A DNA stretch of 64,000 nucleotides from Clostridia bacterium (GTDB taxonomy: Bacteria; Bacillota; Clostridia; Oscillospirales; Acutalibacteraceae). The translations under genes were made by a program, and so were the position numbers. The stretch spans positions 62,001 through 126,000 of the forward strand of contig JAFQCR010000018.1 of NCBI GenBank assembly GCA_017416345.1, written 5' to 3'. Numbering within the stretch: the stretch's first letter is position 1; each line of letters starts with the position of its first letter. Below are positions 24,174-33,159 of the stretch, in pieces. The notes under the pieces were generated by a model. It worked only from the letters and a program-made list of their open reading frames with translations, searched no databases and was not told where the DNA came from.

Positions 24174-25568
24174 TTATTCGGCATCAAAAAGTGCTTTGAC
24201 TGCCTTATAGGTCATATAAACGTCAAACTTGGAGACGACCTCAAACGGTGCGTGCATCGAAAGCACGGGCACACCGAGGTCAACAACATCGACACCGAGG
24301 TTGGCGATATACATTGCAACGGTTCCGCCGCCGCCGAGATCGACCTTGCCAAGCTCACCCGTCTGCCAGACTACGTTGTTCTCGTCAAGGATCTTTCTGA
24401 TCCAGCCGACATATTCGGCCGAAGCATCCGAGGTGCCACCCTTGCCACGTGAGCCGGTGTACTTTGTGATGACAGCGCCGTAGTTGATGAACGAGGCATT
24501 TCTTCGCTCCATAACGTCGGGGAAGGTGGGGTCGAATGCGGCATTGACATCGGCCGACAGACACTTGGAATTGCGAAGCGCACGGCTTCCCTTTCCGCCC
24601 TGCATTGCGGCAAGATCGTCAATGAAGAATTCAAGGAAGGTCGACTGCATACCGGTGTTACCCTCCGAGCCGGTCTCCTCCTTATCGGCCAGCACCGAAA
24701 CAACGGTGTGCTTGGGAGCCGCAGTATCGACCGCCGCCATAATGCACGGATAAGCGCAAACACGGTCGTCGTGTCCGTAAGAGCCCATAAGCGAACGGTC
24801 AAAGCCGATGTCACGGGGCTTGCCTGCAGGCACACACTCCAGCTCGGCCGAAAGGAAATCCTCCTCGGTGATACCGTATTTTTCAAACAAAATGTTGAGG
24901 ATGTTAAGCTTTACAAGCTCGCTTGACTCGTCATCCTTAAAGGGACGGCTTCCGATAAGAATGTTAAGCTCCTCGCCCTTGATAAGTTCACCCGGGGTGC
25001 GCTTATACTGATCCTGTGCCAGATGCGGCAGAAGGTCGGTCACGACAAAGCAGGGCTCATCCTCGTTTTCACCGATTGACACCTCGACCGTGGTGCCGTC
25101 CTTTTTGCAGAACACGCCGTGAAGTGCAAGCGGCACGGTGGTCCACTGATATTTCTTGATACCGCCGTAATAATGGGTCTTGAAAAGTGCCATTTCGGCT
25201 TCTTCATAAAGCGGGTTGGGCTTCAAATCAAGTCGGGGCGAGTCAACGTGAGCAACGGCAATGCGGACACCCTTCTCAACAGGCTCGGTTCCGATAACAG
25301 CCAAAGCCAACGACTTGCCGCGGTTGTTGACATAGACCCTATCCCCTGCAGAATATTTCTTATCGGGCCGGAACTCCACAAAGCCTGCGGCAGTTGCTAT
25401 TTCGATAGTCTTTTTTACACTTAAACGCTCGGTCTTGGCATAGCCCAAGAACTCGGCATAGCCCTTGTTGAACTCCTCAACGGCGTTAAAGTCAACGTTA
25501 TCAAGCTTCAATCCGTTGGTCTTTTTGTAACAAAGCTTTTCTTTAAGTTCCTTTACGGTATCAGACAT
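24174..25568 (-). CDS. M18 family aminopeptidase
   Basis: 464 residues, the length of clostridial M18 enzymes. The metallo-aminopeptidase motifs are visible: V-A-H-V-D-S-P-R-L-D (first His/Asp, about 107-116), a metal Glu pair in D-K-E-E-T-G-S-E-G (about 296), and L-S-M-H-A-P-F-E (last His, about 440). It removes N-terminal acidic or neutral residues inside the cytoplasm as a multimer. It heads no operon of its own: it is the last gene after transglycosylase, coaE and sua5, and shares the terminator with the lipoprotein gene. Confidence 0.92.
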   Translation of the reverse strand: MSDTVKELKEKLCYKKTNGLKLDNVDFNAVEEFNKGYAEFLGYAKTERLSVKKTIEIATAAGFVEFRPDKKYSAGDRVYVNNRGKSLALAVIGTEPVEKGVRIAVAHVDSPRLDLKPNPLYEEAEMALFKTHYYGGIKKYQWTTVPLALHGVFCKKDGTTVEVSIGENEDEPCFVVTDLLPHLAQDQYKRTPGELIKGEELNILIGSRPFKDDESSELVKLNILNILFEKYGITEEDFLSAELECVPAGKPRDIGFDRSLMGSYGHDDRVCAYPCIMAAVDTAAPKHTVVSVLADKEETGSEGNTGMQSTFLEFFIDDLAAMQGGKGSRALRNSKCLSADVNAAFDPTFPDVMERRNASFINYGAVITKYTGSRGKGGTSDASAEYVGWIRKILDENNVVWQTGELGKVDLGGGGTVAMYIANLGVDVVDLGVPVLSMHAPFEVVSKFDVYMTYKAVKALFDAE

Positions 25569-25582
25569 AAAAATTCTCCTTT

Positions 25583-26134
25583 TTATGAATAAAGTTTATT
25601 GTATATTTTTTCGGCCTCAAGGACCCTTTCAACGTAGTCACGGGTTTCGGGGAACTGTATTTCCGAAAGCTCAAGCCTTCTGTTTTCACCGAGCCACTTA
25701 TTTACGTGACCCATTCCTGCGTTATAGGAGGCAAGCGCCGCCACCTTGTCGCCGTCAAACAGCTCAAGCAGATAGGCAATATACCTTGTGCCGTATTTTA
25801 TGTTGGTATCGGCATCGTTCCAATGTGTCTCAAAGGTGTACTCCTCACCGTTGCCAACCATTTTGCGTACATCGTAAAAGGTCTCCTCGGTAAGCTGCAT
25901 CAAACCCCTTGCCCCTGCACCTGAAACAGCATCTTTGTCAAAACCGCTTTCGCACTTTATAACGGCAAAAATCAGCTGTTCACCCACACCGTACTCGTTG
26001 CTGTAGTGCTTGACAAGATCCGAAAAATCGGTCTTATGGGTAACTCGCAGATATATATTGTACCCTGCAAAAATGAGTATAGCCACAATTATAAGACAAA
26101 ATATCTTTCTTGCGATACTTCGCACTGTTTTCAT
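25583..26134 (-). CDS. Lytic transglycosylase (SLT family), membrane-anchored
   Basis: 183 residues from the ATG at 26134, whose A is the last base of the coaE stop (TGATG). An N-terminal helix (about 12-30) anchors the protein outside. The SLT motifs C-E-S-G-F-D (catalytic Glu about residue 61), G-A-R-G-L-M-Q-L-T (about 75) and L-A-S-Y-N-A-G-M-G (about 134) are intact. It cleaves peptidoglycan glycan strands. Its position downstream of coaE and sua5 is common in Clostridia. Confidence 0.92.
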   Translation of the reverse strand: MKTVRSIARKIFCLIIVAILIFAGYNIYLRVTHKTDFSDLVKHYSNEYGVGEQLIFAVIKCESGFDKDAVSGAGARGLMQLTEETFYDVRKMVGNGEEYTFETHWNDADTNIKYGTRYIAYLLELFDGDKVAALASYNAGMGHVNKWLGENRRLELSEIQFPETRDYVERVLEAEKIYNKLYS

Positions 26135-26724
26135 CACAAAATTTCTCCGATGATTTTTTTCACGGCCGCCTGCGTTTTTTCTACGGTGCCGTCACCAAAA
26201 ACTATATGCCGTGTGCGTTCTTTATAGAAGGGATCGGGCTTGGATGCCATAAGCCTTGTTTCGGCTTGGGACTCAGTAAGACCGTCACGCTTTATTATAC
26301 GCTGCTTGCGTATTTCTCTGTCGCACAAAACGGCAATGACCGCATTACATTTTGAATCAAGACCGCTTTCAAAGAGTGTAGGTGCATCCAGCACCACAGC
26401 CTCAACTCCGTCATCGGCATACAAGGCCAACTGCTCATTTATGCGCTCGGCAATAAACGGCAGCATTATGGAGTTAAGCAGCTCGGTCGATCCTTTGTCG
26501 CAAAATGCTCTTTTGGCAAGTTCTTTGCGGTTCAAGGCACCGTCCGAAAGCAATACCTCATTGCCAAAGGCTTCGGACAAAATTTCAAGCAACGGACTTC
26601 CCTTTTCGACCACCTCACGGGCAACAAGGTCACAATCAATGACCGCAAGGCCCTGCTCCTCAAGGAATTCCGCAACGGTGGATTTTCCGCTTCCCGTGGG
26701 ACCCGTTAAGCCTATTATCTTCAT
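26134..26724 (-). CDS. coaE: Dephospho-CoA kinase
   Basis: 196 residues. P-loop G-P-T-G-S-G-K-S-T at 7-15; the D-C-D-L-V-A-R-E-V motif (about 30-38) binds substrate. It adds the last phosphate in coenzyme A synthesis. It overlaps sua5 by 4 bp and shares its stop with the transglycosylase start. Confidence 0.94.
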   Translation of the reverse strand: MKIIGLTGPTGSGKSTVAEFLEEQGLAVIDCDLVAREVVEKGSPLLEILSEAFGNEVLLSDGALNRKELAKRAFCDKGSTELLNSIMLPFIAERINEQLALYADDGVEAVVLDAPTLFESGLDSKCNAVIAVLCDREIRKQRIIKRDGLTESQAETRLMASKPDPFYKERTRHIVFGDGTVEKTQAAVKKIIGEIL

Positions 26725-27752
26725 AAGGATATCACCTCAAATGCGGCGGCACGGATAAGACGGTTATAAACAGCCAAACCAACGCCGCTCTTTTTAGGCA
26801 CTCTTGCAAAGCAGACCTTGCAACCAAGATTGTCAAGCTCACGCAGAGCATCAAACAGCACGGCGGCCTGCTCGGCCTCGTCACCCTTGTGGCCGAAGGA
26901 CACACAAGGCACCGAAAGCTCATGCTCCTCACCCTCGTAAACCAGGGCAAAGGTGCCATCTATGGCATTATCATCAACATATTTTTTAAACTTTTCAAAA
27001 TCGCCGTCCAGCATAATAACACGTGCCTTGGGCGAATAATGCTTATATTTCATACCGGGAGATGCCACGGGCTTTCCCTTCTCGGGTTGAGCCAAAACGG
27101 CCTTATCCACCACGATGTCGGGTAAGATCTCTTTAAGCTGTTCGAGGGTCACTCCACCCGGTCGGAGCAATCTCGGTGGCTCGCAGCAAAGCGAAATAAC
27201 GGTCGACTCAAGACCGACATCGCATTTATCCGACACGATGACGGCATCTATCCTGCCGTCAAGGTCAAACAAAACGTGTTCTGCTGTGGTGGGGCTGGGT
27301 GAGCCCGAAAGGTTGGCCGAGGGTGCCGCCAACGGCAGACCCGAGACCTTGATAAGCTCATGTGCAACGGGGTTGGACGGCATTCTGACCGCCACGGTAT
27401 CAAGCCCTGCACTAACCGATTTGGGCACCTTTTCGCCTCTCGGCAGAACCATTGTAAACGGTCCCGGCCAGAATTTTTCGGCACAAATCACCGCTTTTTC
27501 GGGCAGCTCGGATACCAAATCTTTGACCATTTCCATATCGCTGACGTGGACTATCAACGGGTTATCCTGCGGACGTCCCTTTGCGGCAAAAATATCAGCA
27601 ACCGCCTTTTCGTCAAAGGTGTTGGCGGCAAGACCGTAGACCGTTTCGGTGGGGATGCCGACAAGTCCGCCGTTTTGCAGTATTTCGGCGGCACGAAGCA
27701 ACGCCTCTTTGTCTTTTTCAACATCAAAAACCGTCAATCTTTCGGTCTGCAT
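26721..27752 (-). CDS. L-threonylcarbamoyladenylate synthase (Sua5 form)
   Basis: 343 residues: a YrdC domain (1-205; G-I-P-T-E-T-V-Y-G-L-A near 34, P-L-A-A-P-S-A-N near 140) plus the Sua5 C-terminal domain (about 235-343). It makes threonylcarbamoyl-AMP from Thr, bicarbonate and ATP for the tRNA t6A37 modification. It lies between prfA and coaE; the prmC gene normally found between prfA and sua5 is absent from this spot. Confidence 0.93.
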   Translation of the reverse strand: MQTERLTVFDVEKDKEALLRAAEILQNGGLVGIPTETVYGLAANTFDEKAVADIFAAKGRPQDNPLIVHVSDMEMVKDLVSELPEKAVICAEKFWPGPFTMVLPRGEKVPKSVSAGLDTVAVRMPSNPVAHELIKVSGLPLAAPSANLSGSPSPTTAEHVLFDLDGRIDAVIVSDKCDVGLESTVISLCCEPPRLLRPGGVTLEQLKEILPDIVVDKAVLAQPEKGKPVASPGMKYKHYSPKARVIMLDGDFEKFKKYVDDNAIDGTFALVYEGEEHELSVPCVSFGHKGDEAEQAAVLFDALRELDNLGCKVCFARVPKKSGVGLAVYNRLIRAAAFEVISL

Positions 27753-27777
27753 AAGCCTTTCCTTTCGTAAAATACCC

Positions 27778-28854
27778 TTAAGTTTCTTCTTGAGATTTCA
27801 GCATCTCGGTGCGGTAGTGGGTTATCAGCGCATCAACTATCTCGTCGATATCGCCGTTCATTATCTGATCCAATTTATAGAGCGTCAGACCGATCCTATG
27901 GTCGGTCATTCTGCCTTGAGGGAAGTTGTAGGTTCTGATACGCTCGGAGCGGTCACCCGTTCCGACCTGCGCACGGCGTTCACCTGCAATGGCCTCGTTC
28001 TGCTCGGCCATCATCTGCTCATAAAGACGTGAACGCAGAACCTTCATAGCCTTATCCTTGTTTTTGTACTGGCTTCGCTCATCCTGACATTCAACCACAA
28101 GTCCCGTCGGCAGATGGGTTATGCGGATGGCCGACTCGGTCTTGTTGACGTGCTGACCGCCCGCACCGCCTGCACGGTAGGTATCGATCTGCAGGTCGGC
28201 AGGATTTATCTCGATCTCGACATCCTCGGCCTCGGGCAAAACGGCCACCGTTACGGTCGAGGTGTGGATACGACCCTGGGTCTCGGTCTCGGGGACACGC
28301 TGAACACGGTGCACACCGCTTTCATACTTCATCCTCGAATATGCACCCAAGCCCTCGATCATAAAGCTGATCTCCTTATATCCGCCAAGCTCGGTCTCGT
28401 TGGCACCGACCAACTCAACGTGCCAACGGCGGGACTCGGCATACATCGTATACATACGGTAAAGGCTTGCGGCAAACAAAGCCGATTCCTCACCGCCTGC
28501 ACCGCCTCTTATCTCAACGATAACGTTGCGCTCATCGTTGGGGTCCTTGGGTAAAAGCAGAATTTTCAGTTCGTCGGTCAGCTCTTCAATTCGTCTTTTG
28601 GCTTCGCTCAATTCCTCGTTGGCCAGCTCCTTTAATTCCTCATCAAGCTCGCCCGAATCAAGCATTTCCAAAGCGCCCGCCATATCCGACTTGGCCTTTT
28701 TGTAATCACGGTAGGTCATCACCAGCGGTTCAAGCTGGCGGTGCTCCTTCATAAGCTCGGTCAAAAGTGACGTATCTGAAATAACCGTGGGGTCGGTCAT
28801 TCGAAGCGCTATTTCTTCAAAACGCACATCAACTGCGTCTAATTTATCAAACAT
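27778..28854 (-). CDS. prfA: Peptide chain release factor 1
   Basis: 358 residues. The G-G-Q loop (G-G-A-G-G-Q-H-V-N, about 229-237) and the stop-recognition tripeptide P-E-T in [10 protein letters not shown] (about 185-190) mark RF1, which reads UAA and UAG. The ATG overlaps the DUF951 gene end by 8 bp. RF1 rather than RF2 is supported by the P-x-T motif. Confidence 0.96.
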   Translation of the reverse strand: MFDKLDAVDVRFEEIALRMTDPTVISDTSLLTELMKEHRQLEPLVMTYRDYKKAKSDMAGALEMLDSGELDEELKELANEELSEAKRRIEELTDELKILLLPKDPNDERNVIVEIRGGAGGEESALFAASLYRMYTMYAESRRWHVELVGANETELGGYKEISFMIEGLGAYSRMKYESGVHRVQRVPETETQGRIHTSTVTVAVLPEAEDVEIEINPADLQIDTYRAGGAGGQHVNKTESAIRITHLPTGLVVECQDERSQYKNKDKAMKVLRSRLYEQMMAEQNEAIAGERRAQVGTGDRSERIRTYNFPQGRMTDHRIGLTLYKLDQIMNGDIDEIVDALITHYRTEMLKSQEET

Positions 28855-29038
28855 TTGTGTTACCTTTTATTATCTGTTTTATATTTTTTTCGGCCTTGAC
28901 ACGGGGCAGCATTACCTCGTGGCCACAGCCTTCACATTTCAGCTTGAAATCCATTCCCGAGCGAAGCACCGAAAAGGTGTTGCAGCCGCAGGGGTGCGGC
29001 TTTTTCATCAAAAGTCGGTCGCCTACCGAAACATCCAT
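28847..29038 (-). CDS. DUF951 domain protein
   Basis: 63 residues from the ATG at 29038 with AAAGGAG upstream. It opens [14 protein letters not shown] and carries H-P-C-G-C and C-E-G-C-G, a likely metal-binding knuckle. DUF951 is a short conserved Firmicute protein, usually near oriC-linked genes such as parB or rpsF. The function is unknown; a nucleic-acid-linked zinc protein is a guess. It overlaps prfA by 8 bp. Confidence 0.86.
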   Translation of the reverse strand: MDVSVGDRLLMKKPHPCGCNTFSVLRSGMDFKLKCEGCGHEVMLPRVKAEKNIKQIIKGNTNV

Positions 29039-29129
29039 CAGGGGTACTCCTTTCAAAAACAAAAATGGACACAGCGCACATCGGCACCATATCCATTTCG
29101 GTCTGGCGACGGATTCCGTGCGCCTTTAT

Positions 29130-30101
29130 TTATTTGAGCTTACCGTAAAGCTTGGTACCGTCGGTCTCCTTGGGTTTTGTAACTGCAGGAGTTTCGGTAG
29201 CCTGGGGTCTTGCGCCGCCACGTCCGCGGTTGCCGCCGTTTCTGCGGTCTCTTCCGCCACGTCCGCCTCTGCGCTCGTCGGGCAGACGAACCGGCTTGCC
29301 CTCGGGAACAATGACAACACGGCGGTTAGAGCCGTCACCGATAGAGGTCGACTCGACACCCTCAATGTTCTGAATAGCGGTATGGATAATGCGGCGCTCG
29401 TAAGGATTCATAGGCTCCAAAGAACGGCTGCGTCCGGTACGGAGCACCTGACCTGCGGTTCTCTTAGCCAATGCCTCAAGCGTCGACTCACGCTTCTCAC
29501 GGTAGTTTCCGATATCGATAACGATACGGTAGTAGCCGCCGCCGTTTTCGTTGGCGACCAGGGATGCGAGATACTGCAAAGCATCAAGCGTCTCGCCTCT
29601 GCGGCCGATGATGACGCCGAGCTTATCGCTGCCCTTAAGGGTGATCTTGGAGCCACCCTCAACATCGCAGATAACAGCATCGATCTCCTCACAGCCGAGC
29701 TTTATAAGAACCTCTTTGAGATACTTATATGCTCTGCCTGCCTGGGAGTTGGGGTCGACCTCGTTTGCAGGCACTCCCTTGGGCTCCTCTTTAGGCTCCT
29801 GGGGCTTTGCCTCGGGATTGTCTGCCTTTTTAGCTGCAGGCTTCTCACGGCGGCAATTCTTTTTGTTGTTGCGGTTTTCGCCTTTTTGAGGCTTTTCCTT
29901 CTTAGGTGCAGGATCGGTGCCTTCAACATAGGCACGAACCTTGGCATCGCTTCCGCCAAAAAGGCCTAAGACCTTCTTTTTGGGAAAAGCAACGACTTCA
30001 AACTGTACATCTTCATCAAGTGCGGCATTGAGTTGTGCGATTGCATCCTCACGTGCAAGCTCAACCGTTGCACCCTTGCCGATAGCTTCCTTAATTATCA
30101 C
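29130..30101 (-). CDS. khpB: RNA-binding protein KhpB (Jag/SpoIIIJ-associated)
   Basis: 323 residues from the GTG at 30101; AAGGAGG is 10 bases upstream, and no nearer start fits. Domains in order: Jag-N (about 1-50, ending K-K-K-V-L-G-L-F-G), a Lys/Glu/Pro linker (about 60-125), KH (G-V-I-I-G-R-R-G-E-T near 170) and R3H (about 210-270, with Y-E-R-R-I-I-H). The tail (about 280-323) is rich in Arg-Gly-Gly repeats. With KhpA it binds RNA and affects cell division and elongation. It follows yidC, as in most Firmicutes. Confidence 0.93.
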   Translation of the reverse strand: MIIKEAIGKGATVELAREDAIAQLNAALDEDVQFEVVAFPKKKVLGLFGGSDAKVRAYVEGTDPAPKKEKPQKGENRNNKKNCRREKPAAKKADNPEAKPQEPKEEPKGVPANEVDPNSQAGRAYKYLKEVLIKLGCEEIDAVICDVEGGSKITLKGSDKLGVIIGRRGETLDALQYLASLVANENGGGYYRIVIDIGNYREKRESTLEALAKRTAGQVLRTGRSRSLEPMNPYERRIIHTAIQNIEGVESTSIGDGSNRRVVIVPEGKPVRLPDERRGGRGGRDRRNGGNRGRGGARPQATETPAVTKPKETDGTKLYGKLK

Positions 30102-30137
30102 TTCTAATTTTCCTCCTTGGAACAACGTCTGCTAAAA

Positions 30138-31316
30138 TTACTCGGCAGAACCGTTATCGACCTTTGCCATTCTTGATTTTTCCTGATTTGCTCTTGCGAT
30201 GATGTTCTTGGCCTGCTCTCTGGTATTGACAACCGCAGGACCGTAGAACAACTGGGTGGCTATCTGAATTCCGCCCGAAACGAGGCTGGAGCAAGCCCAA
30301 TAGAAGCCGACGGCACACGGGAAGCCGAATGCAATTACCAGCGAAATAATAGGCATAAACAGCATCATTGCCATCATATTGGGTGCCTCGGGGTTGGCCT
30401 TTTTCTGGATAGCAGAGGTCACAACACCGGTTATGACAGCCGCAAGGAAGGAAGCAATGGGGATAATCCAGTTGGGGTTCCATCCCTTGACAAGGTTCCA
30501 GGAAAATTCGGGCGTATCAGTAAGATCGATGCCGAACAGATCAAAGTTGATGCTGTTCAGATCCTTGATATTACCCTTGCTTTCAACAAACTTTTTCTCA
30601 ATTATCGGAGAATAAGCCTTGTTGCCCTTGTTAAGATAGCTTGCAAGCTCGACCTCACGGGTGATGCGGCAGGAAGAGACCTTCTTGGCCACACGCTCCT
30701 CGGGAGAATCATCCTTAATGTCGCTCGACTTCATCTTGGCAACATCCTCGACGATCAAGAGCTTGGCAAAATAGTTGGCATCCTTGCCGGTGGTGTTGAG
30801 CTCCTTGTCATTGACAAGTGCCAGAACATCGTCCTTCTTGGCACGTTCCTCAAGACCCAGAGCCTTCCAATCATCGGTCGAGATATCATCATCGCCGTAA
30901 TCCTCGGCAACGCGGACATACGAGACCCAATTCGAAGCGGCGGTAAGGGCGCCCTTATCAACGCCGACAACATAAGTAAACGGACTGACAACGGCGTAAT
31001 AAACGCCCATCATAATAATAAATCTGACGATCATGGGCAGACAGCCGCCGCCCATCGAGATACCTTCCTTATTATAAAGCTCCTGCATGGCCATGCTGTA
31101 CTTCTGACGGTCATCGCCGTACTTTTTCTTCAGCGCATCAAGCTTATGCTTGATCCTGGCCTGCTTGGCAGTAGATTTCTGAGATTTGAGCGTGAGCGGC
31201 AGCATGATGACATTTACCAAAACGGTGAACACCAGAACCGACAACGCGAAATTGTTGGCGAACAGATCACTCAACTGGGCAAGGATCCAGCCCATCGGCT
31301 TACTTAAAAAATCCAT
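30138..31316 (-). CDS. yidC: Membrane protein insertase YidC (SpoIIIJ)
   Basis: 392 residues, longer than the 260-residue Bacillus form because of a large insertion (about residues 125-260) between helices. Five membrane helices, the first at 22-42, and the motif G-G-C-L-P-M-I-V-R-F (about 93-102) typical of YidC/Oxa1, including the hydrophilic-groove Arg. It inserts membrane proteins with or without SecYEG. Gene order rpmH-rnpA-yidD-yidC-khpB is conserved. Confidence 0.95.
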   Translation of the reverse strand: MDFLSKPMGWILAQLSDLFANNFALSVLVFTVLVNVIMLPLTLKSQKSTAKQARIKHKLDALKKKYGDDRQKYSMAMQELYNKEGISMGGGCLPMIVRFIIMMGVYYAVVSPFTYVVGVDKGALTAASNWVSYVRVAEDYGDDDISTDDWKALGLEERAKKDDVLALVNDKELNTTGKDANYFAKLLIVEDVAKMKSSDIKDDSPEERVAKKVSSCRITREVELASYLNKGNKAYSPIIEKKFVESKGNIKDLNSINFDLFGIDLTDTPEFSWNLVKGWNPNWIIPIASFLAAVITGVVTSAIQKKANPEAPNMMAMMLFMPIISLVIAFGFPCAVGFYWACSSLVSGGIQIATQLFYGPAVVNTREQAKNIIARANQEKSRMAKVDNGSAE

Positions 31317-31326
31317 AGCAATTCCT

Positions 31327-31608
31327 TTACTTCCGACCGTTTACCTTATCGGTCAGATACTGTGTGTCTTTATTTTCTTTTTTAGTCTTTTTCTTTTTTT
31401 GCGGAACGGGATCGAACCCACCCTTGCATGCAGGATTGCAACGCAAGATCCGCCACACGGTCAGTCCAAAGCCGACCACGGCACCTCTTTCCCTAAAGGC
31501 ATCCAAAGCATACTGCGAACAGGTTGGCGTGAACCTGCAGCACGGCGCCTTTAACGGTGAGATGAATTTACGGTAAAACTTAACGAGAGCAATAAAAATA
31601 TACTTCAT
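31327..31608 (-). CDS. yidD: Membrane protein insertion efficiency factor YidD
   Basis: 93 residues. The family pattern [12 protein letters not shown] (about 22-33) and [14 protein letters not shown] (about 59-72) is present, followed by a Lys-rich tail. The protein is peripheral to the membrane and helps YidC. It overlaps rnpA by 4 bp and precedes yidC by 10 bp. Confidence 0.96.
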   Translation of the reverse strand: MKYIFIALVKFYRKFISPLKAPCCRFTPTCSQYALDAFRERGAVVGFGLTVWRILRCNPACKGGFDPVPQKKKKTKKENKDTQYLTDKVNGRK

Positions 31609-31952
31609 TGCTTTTCTTGCGGAATAAGTCCGCCGGCTTTAAAATGCTTTTTCATAACAGCCGCAACATCCTGACTTTTGGCCAAAACGGTGCGAGATCT
31701 CGCCACAAAGACGATATCGGCTCCCGTACAGCATACATTTTGCAGGTTTTCTCTTACGGCGGCTTCAATAACACGGCGTGCCCGATTGCGCTCAACGGCT
31801 CCGCCCACCTTTTTGCCGGTGGTGATGCCGTAGCGGATAACGCCGCGACGGTTGAGGATGATATAAGTGACCAGCAGAGGGTGTACCTGACTGCGACCCC
31901 TGCCGTAAAGGCGTCTGAAATCCTTATTAAGATTAAGCTTTTCGGATTTCAT
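31605..31952 (-). CDS. rnpA: Ribonuclease P protein component
   Basis: 115 residues from the ATG at 31952 (GAAGGG upstream). It opens [12 protein letters not shown] and has the RNR motif region [11 protein letters not shown] near 60-70. It binds the RNA subunit and helps cut 5' leaders of tRNA. Normally a short gap separates it from rpmH; here 377 bp of repeat-like and structured sequence intervene. Confidence 0.96.
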   Translation of the reverse strand: MKSEKLNLNKDFRRLYGRGRSQVHPLLVTYIILNRRGVIRYGITTGKKVGGAVERNRARRVIEAAVRENLQNVCCTGADIVFVARSRTVLAKSQDVAAVMKKHFKAGGLIPQEKQ

Positions 31953-31974
31953 GGTCACCCTTCCGTTCCTCTTT

Positions 31975-32219
31975 TTTAAGCAGTGAAGGAGTATCCGAAC
32001 CCGATTTATTTGGGTGGATTTTTCCATCTGCTGCGTTTTGTGCCTTGCCGTTGTATAAAATCACCGTCAAATAAATTCTACGACCTAAAACGAGTAGAAT
32101 TTTGTGTGATTTTTGGTGCAGCGAAGTCGGCAAGGCCGGCGCCTGCCGACGCCAATAATCCAAAAAGCGCCAAAATTATGCCGTTTTAGGCGGGTTTGGA
32201 TACTCCTTCACTGCTTAAA
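31975..32219. repeat. Foldback (MITE-like) element between rpmH and rnpA
   Basis: Terminal inverted repeats of 29 bp (AAGCAGTGAAGGAGTATCC inside TTTAA... at the left; the complement ends at 32219), one mismatch. Inner arms also pair in nested order: GCCTTGCCG with CGGCAAGGC, AAAATCAC with GTGATTTT, AAATTCTAC with GTAGAATTT, around a short centre near 32080-32092. The whole 245 bp would fold into one long hairpin. No ORF and no clear target duplication. It looks like a non-autonomous mobile or structural element that has entered the rpmH-rnpA transcript. Confidence 0.72.
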
Positions 32220-32237
32220 TGACAGAAAGGCCTTTTC

Positions 32238-32324
32238 ACGGTTATAACCCGTAGAAATAGCACCGAAGCGCTATTTCTACGTCGGGTATTCCCGACACAG
32301 ATCAAAAGATCTGATGATAACCGT
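32238..32324 (-). ncRNA. Predicted 87-nt four-way-junction RNA structure in the rpmH-rnpA transcript
   Basis: Read on the minus strand: outer helix ACGGTTAT / ATAACCGT (8 bp) enclosing hairpins CAGATC-TTTT-GATCTG, GTCGGG-AATA-CCCGAC and a 13-bp stem closed by a C(UUCG)G tetraloop. The tetraloop and a G-U pair exist only on the minus strand, which suggests an RNA in the rpmH direction. It starts 5 nt after the rpmH stop. It is not a tRNA (loop sizes and conserved bases do not fit). It might be an mRNA processing or stability element, or a repeat. No known family is recognised. Confidence 0.55.
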
Positions 32325-32329
32325 CAAAC

Positions 32330-32464
32330 TCAGTAGGTAAGGCTCTGCCTGCCTTTTGCTCTGCGGCGTGCAAGTACCTTGCGGCCGTTAGCGGTGGACA
32401 TTCTCTTGCGGAAGCCATGCTCTTTCATGCGATGAAGCTTCTTGGGCTGATAAGTTCTTTTCAT
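32330..32464 (-). CDS. rpmH: 50S ribosomal protein L34
   Basis: 44 residues beginning [12 protein letters not shown], with [17 protein letters not shown] and ending in S-L-T-Y: a complete L34. AAAGGAGG lies upstream of the ATG at 32464. First gene of the operon leading to khpB. Usually dnaA is divergent on the other side; here an XRE regulator is found instead. Confidence 0.98.
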   Translation of the reverse strand: MKRTYQPKKLHRMKEHGFRKRMSTANGRKVLARRRAKGRQSLTY

Positions 32465-32568
32465 TTTTTCTTACCTCCTTTAAGGGTTCATGCGGGTGGT
32501 CCGATACCGTGTTCAAAAAGTCCGGCCGACTTTATGGCACAGTAACAGACATAACCTATCAAGTTAGA

Positions 32569-32598
32569 ATTATACCTCAAACATACCCCTAATGTCAA
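32569..32598 (-). promoter_or_regulatory. rpmH operon promoter
   Basis: Minus-strand TTGACA (32593-32598), 18-bp spacer, TATAAT (32569-32574): both consensus hexamers. The leader before rpmH is about 100 nt. No DnaA box was seen in 32465-32696. Confidence 0.82.
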
Positions 32599-32696
32599 CA
32601 TAAATTTTTCTAAATTTTATTCAGTTCAAAAGATTTTTGCCGTTGCACATTATATTGTGGTCGTTTTGTCGACCTACACTATTAAACCGTTACGGT

Positions 32697-33065
32697 CTAC
32701 CTCGCTTTTCGTTTGGACATCATGATCTCTGCCGCCAGCTCAATGGCATCGAGCAGCTTTTCACGGTCCTGCTCACTCATAGGCACACCGTTAAGCAATA
32801 TCCCCTTGTCCCTGCGGATGCGCTCACTCATTTCTCTGATAACATCGACCGCTTCGTAAGTGTGTGTGCTCATTCCAAGCAGGCAGTCAGCGCTGACTTT
32901 GAATACCTCGCACAGCTTAACTATCATACAGCTGTCCGGGTGACGGCAGCCTCTTTCATACATTCCAACGGCACTCGGACTTACCCCAAGTCTTTGTGCA
33001 AGCTCTGTCTGCGTCAATCTTGCCGCAGTTCGCAGTTTTCGGATCCTGACGCCGATATCCTTCAT
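32697..33065 (-). CDS. XRE-family repressor (CI-like) of a small divergent module
   Basis: 122 residues. Residues 1-62 are a Cro/CI helix-turn-helix (L-T-Q-T-E-L-A-Q-R-L-G-V-S-P-S-A-V-G-M-Y); the remainder is charged and helical with no peptidase domain. AAGGAG precedes the ATG at 33065. It is transcribed away from a 76-residue protein gene and a sigma-like gene, across an interval with several copies of one operator, which recalls phage repressor regions. It ends near the rpmH promoter. Confidence 0.85.
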   Translation of the reverse strand: MKDIGVRIRKLRTAARLTQTELAQRLGVSPSAVGMYERGCRHPDSCMIVKLCEVFKVSADCLLGMSTHTYEAVDVIREMSERIRRDKGILLNGVPMSEQDREKLLDAIELAAEIMMSKRKAR

Positions 33066-33130
33066 ACCATTCTCCTTAGAAAAGTTTTTGTTTCAAGAGC
33101 CCGACCTTAAAAGCCGCCCTTCTATTCGCA

Positions 33131-33159
33131 ATAATAACACAAACTGTGCGATTTTTCAA
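33131..33159 (-). promoter_or_regulatory. Promoter of the XRE repressor
   Basis: Minus-strand TTGAAA (33154-33159), 17-bp spacer, TATTAT (33131-33136) with extended TG. Operator site 1 (33136-33150) covers the spacer. Confidence 0.62.

Noticed and set aside
32238-32324. tRNA gene
   Set aside because: The cloverleaf-like fold lacks the T-loop and D-loop consensus and a 7-nt anticodon loop, so it was called a structured RNA instead.
32465-32696. oriC with DnaA boxes beside rpmH
   Set aside because: No TTATCCACA-like sequence was found by eye; dnaA is absent.
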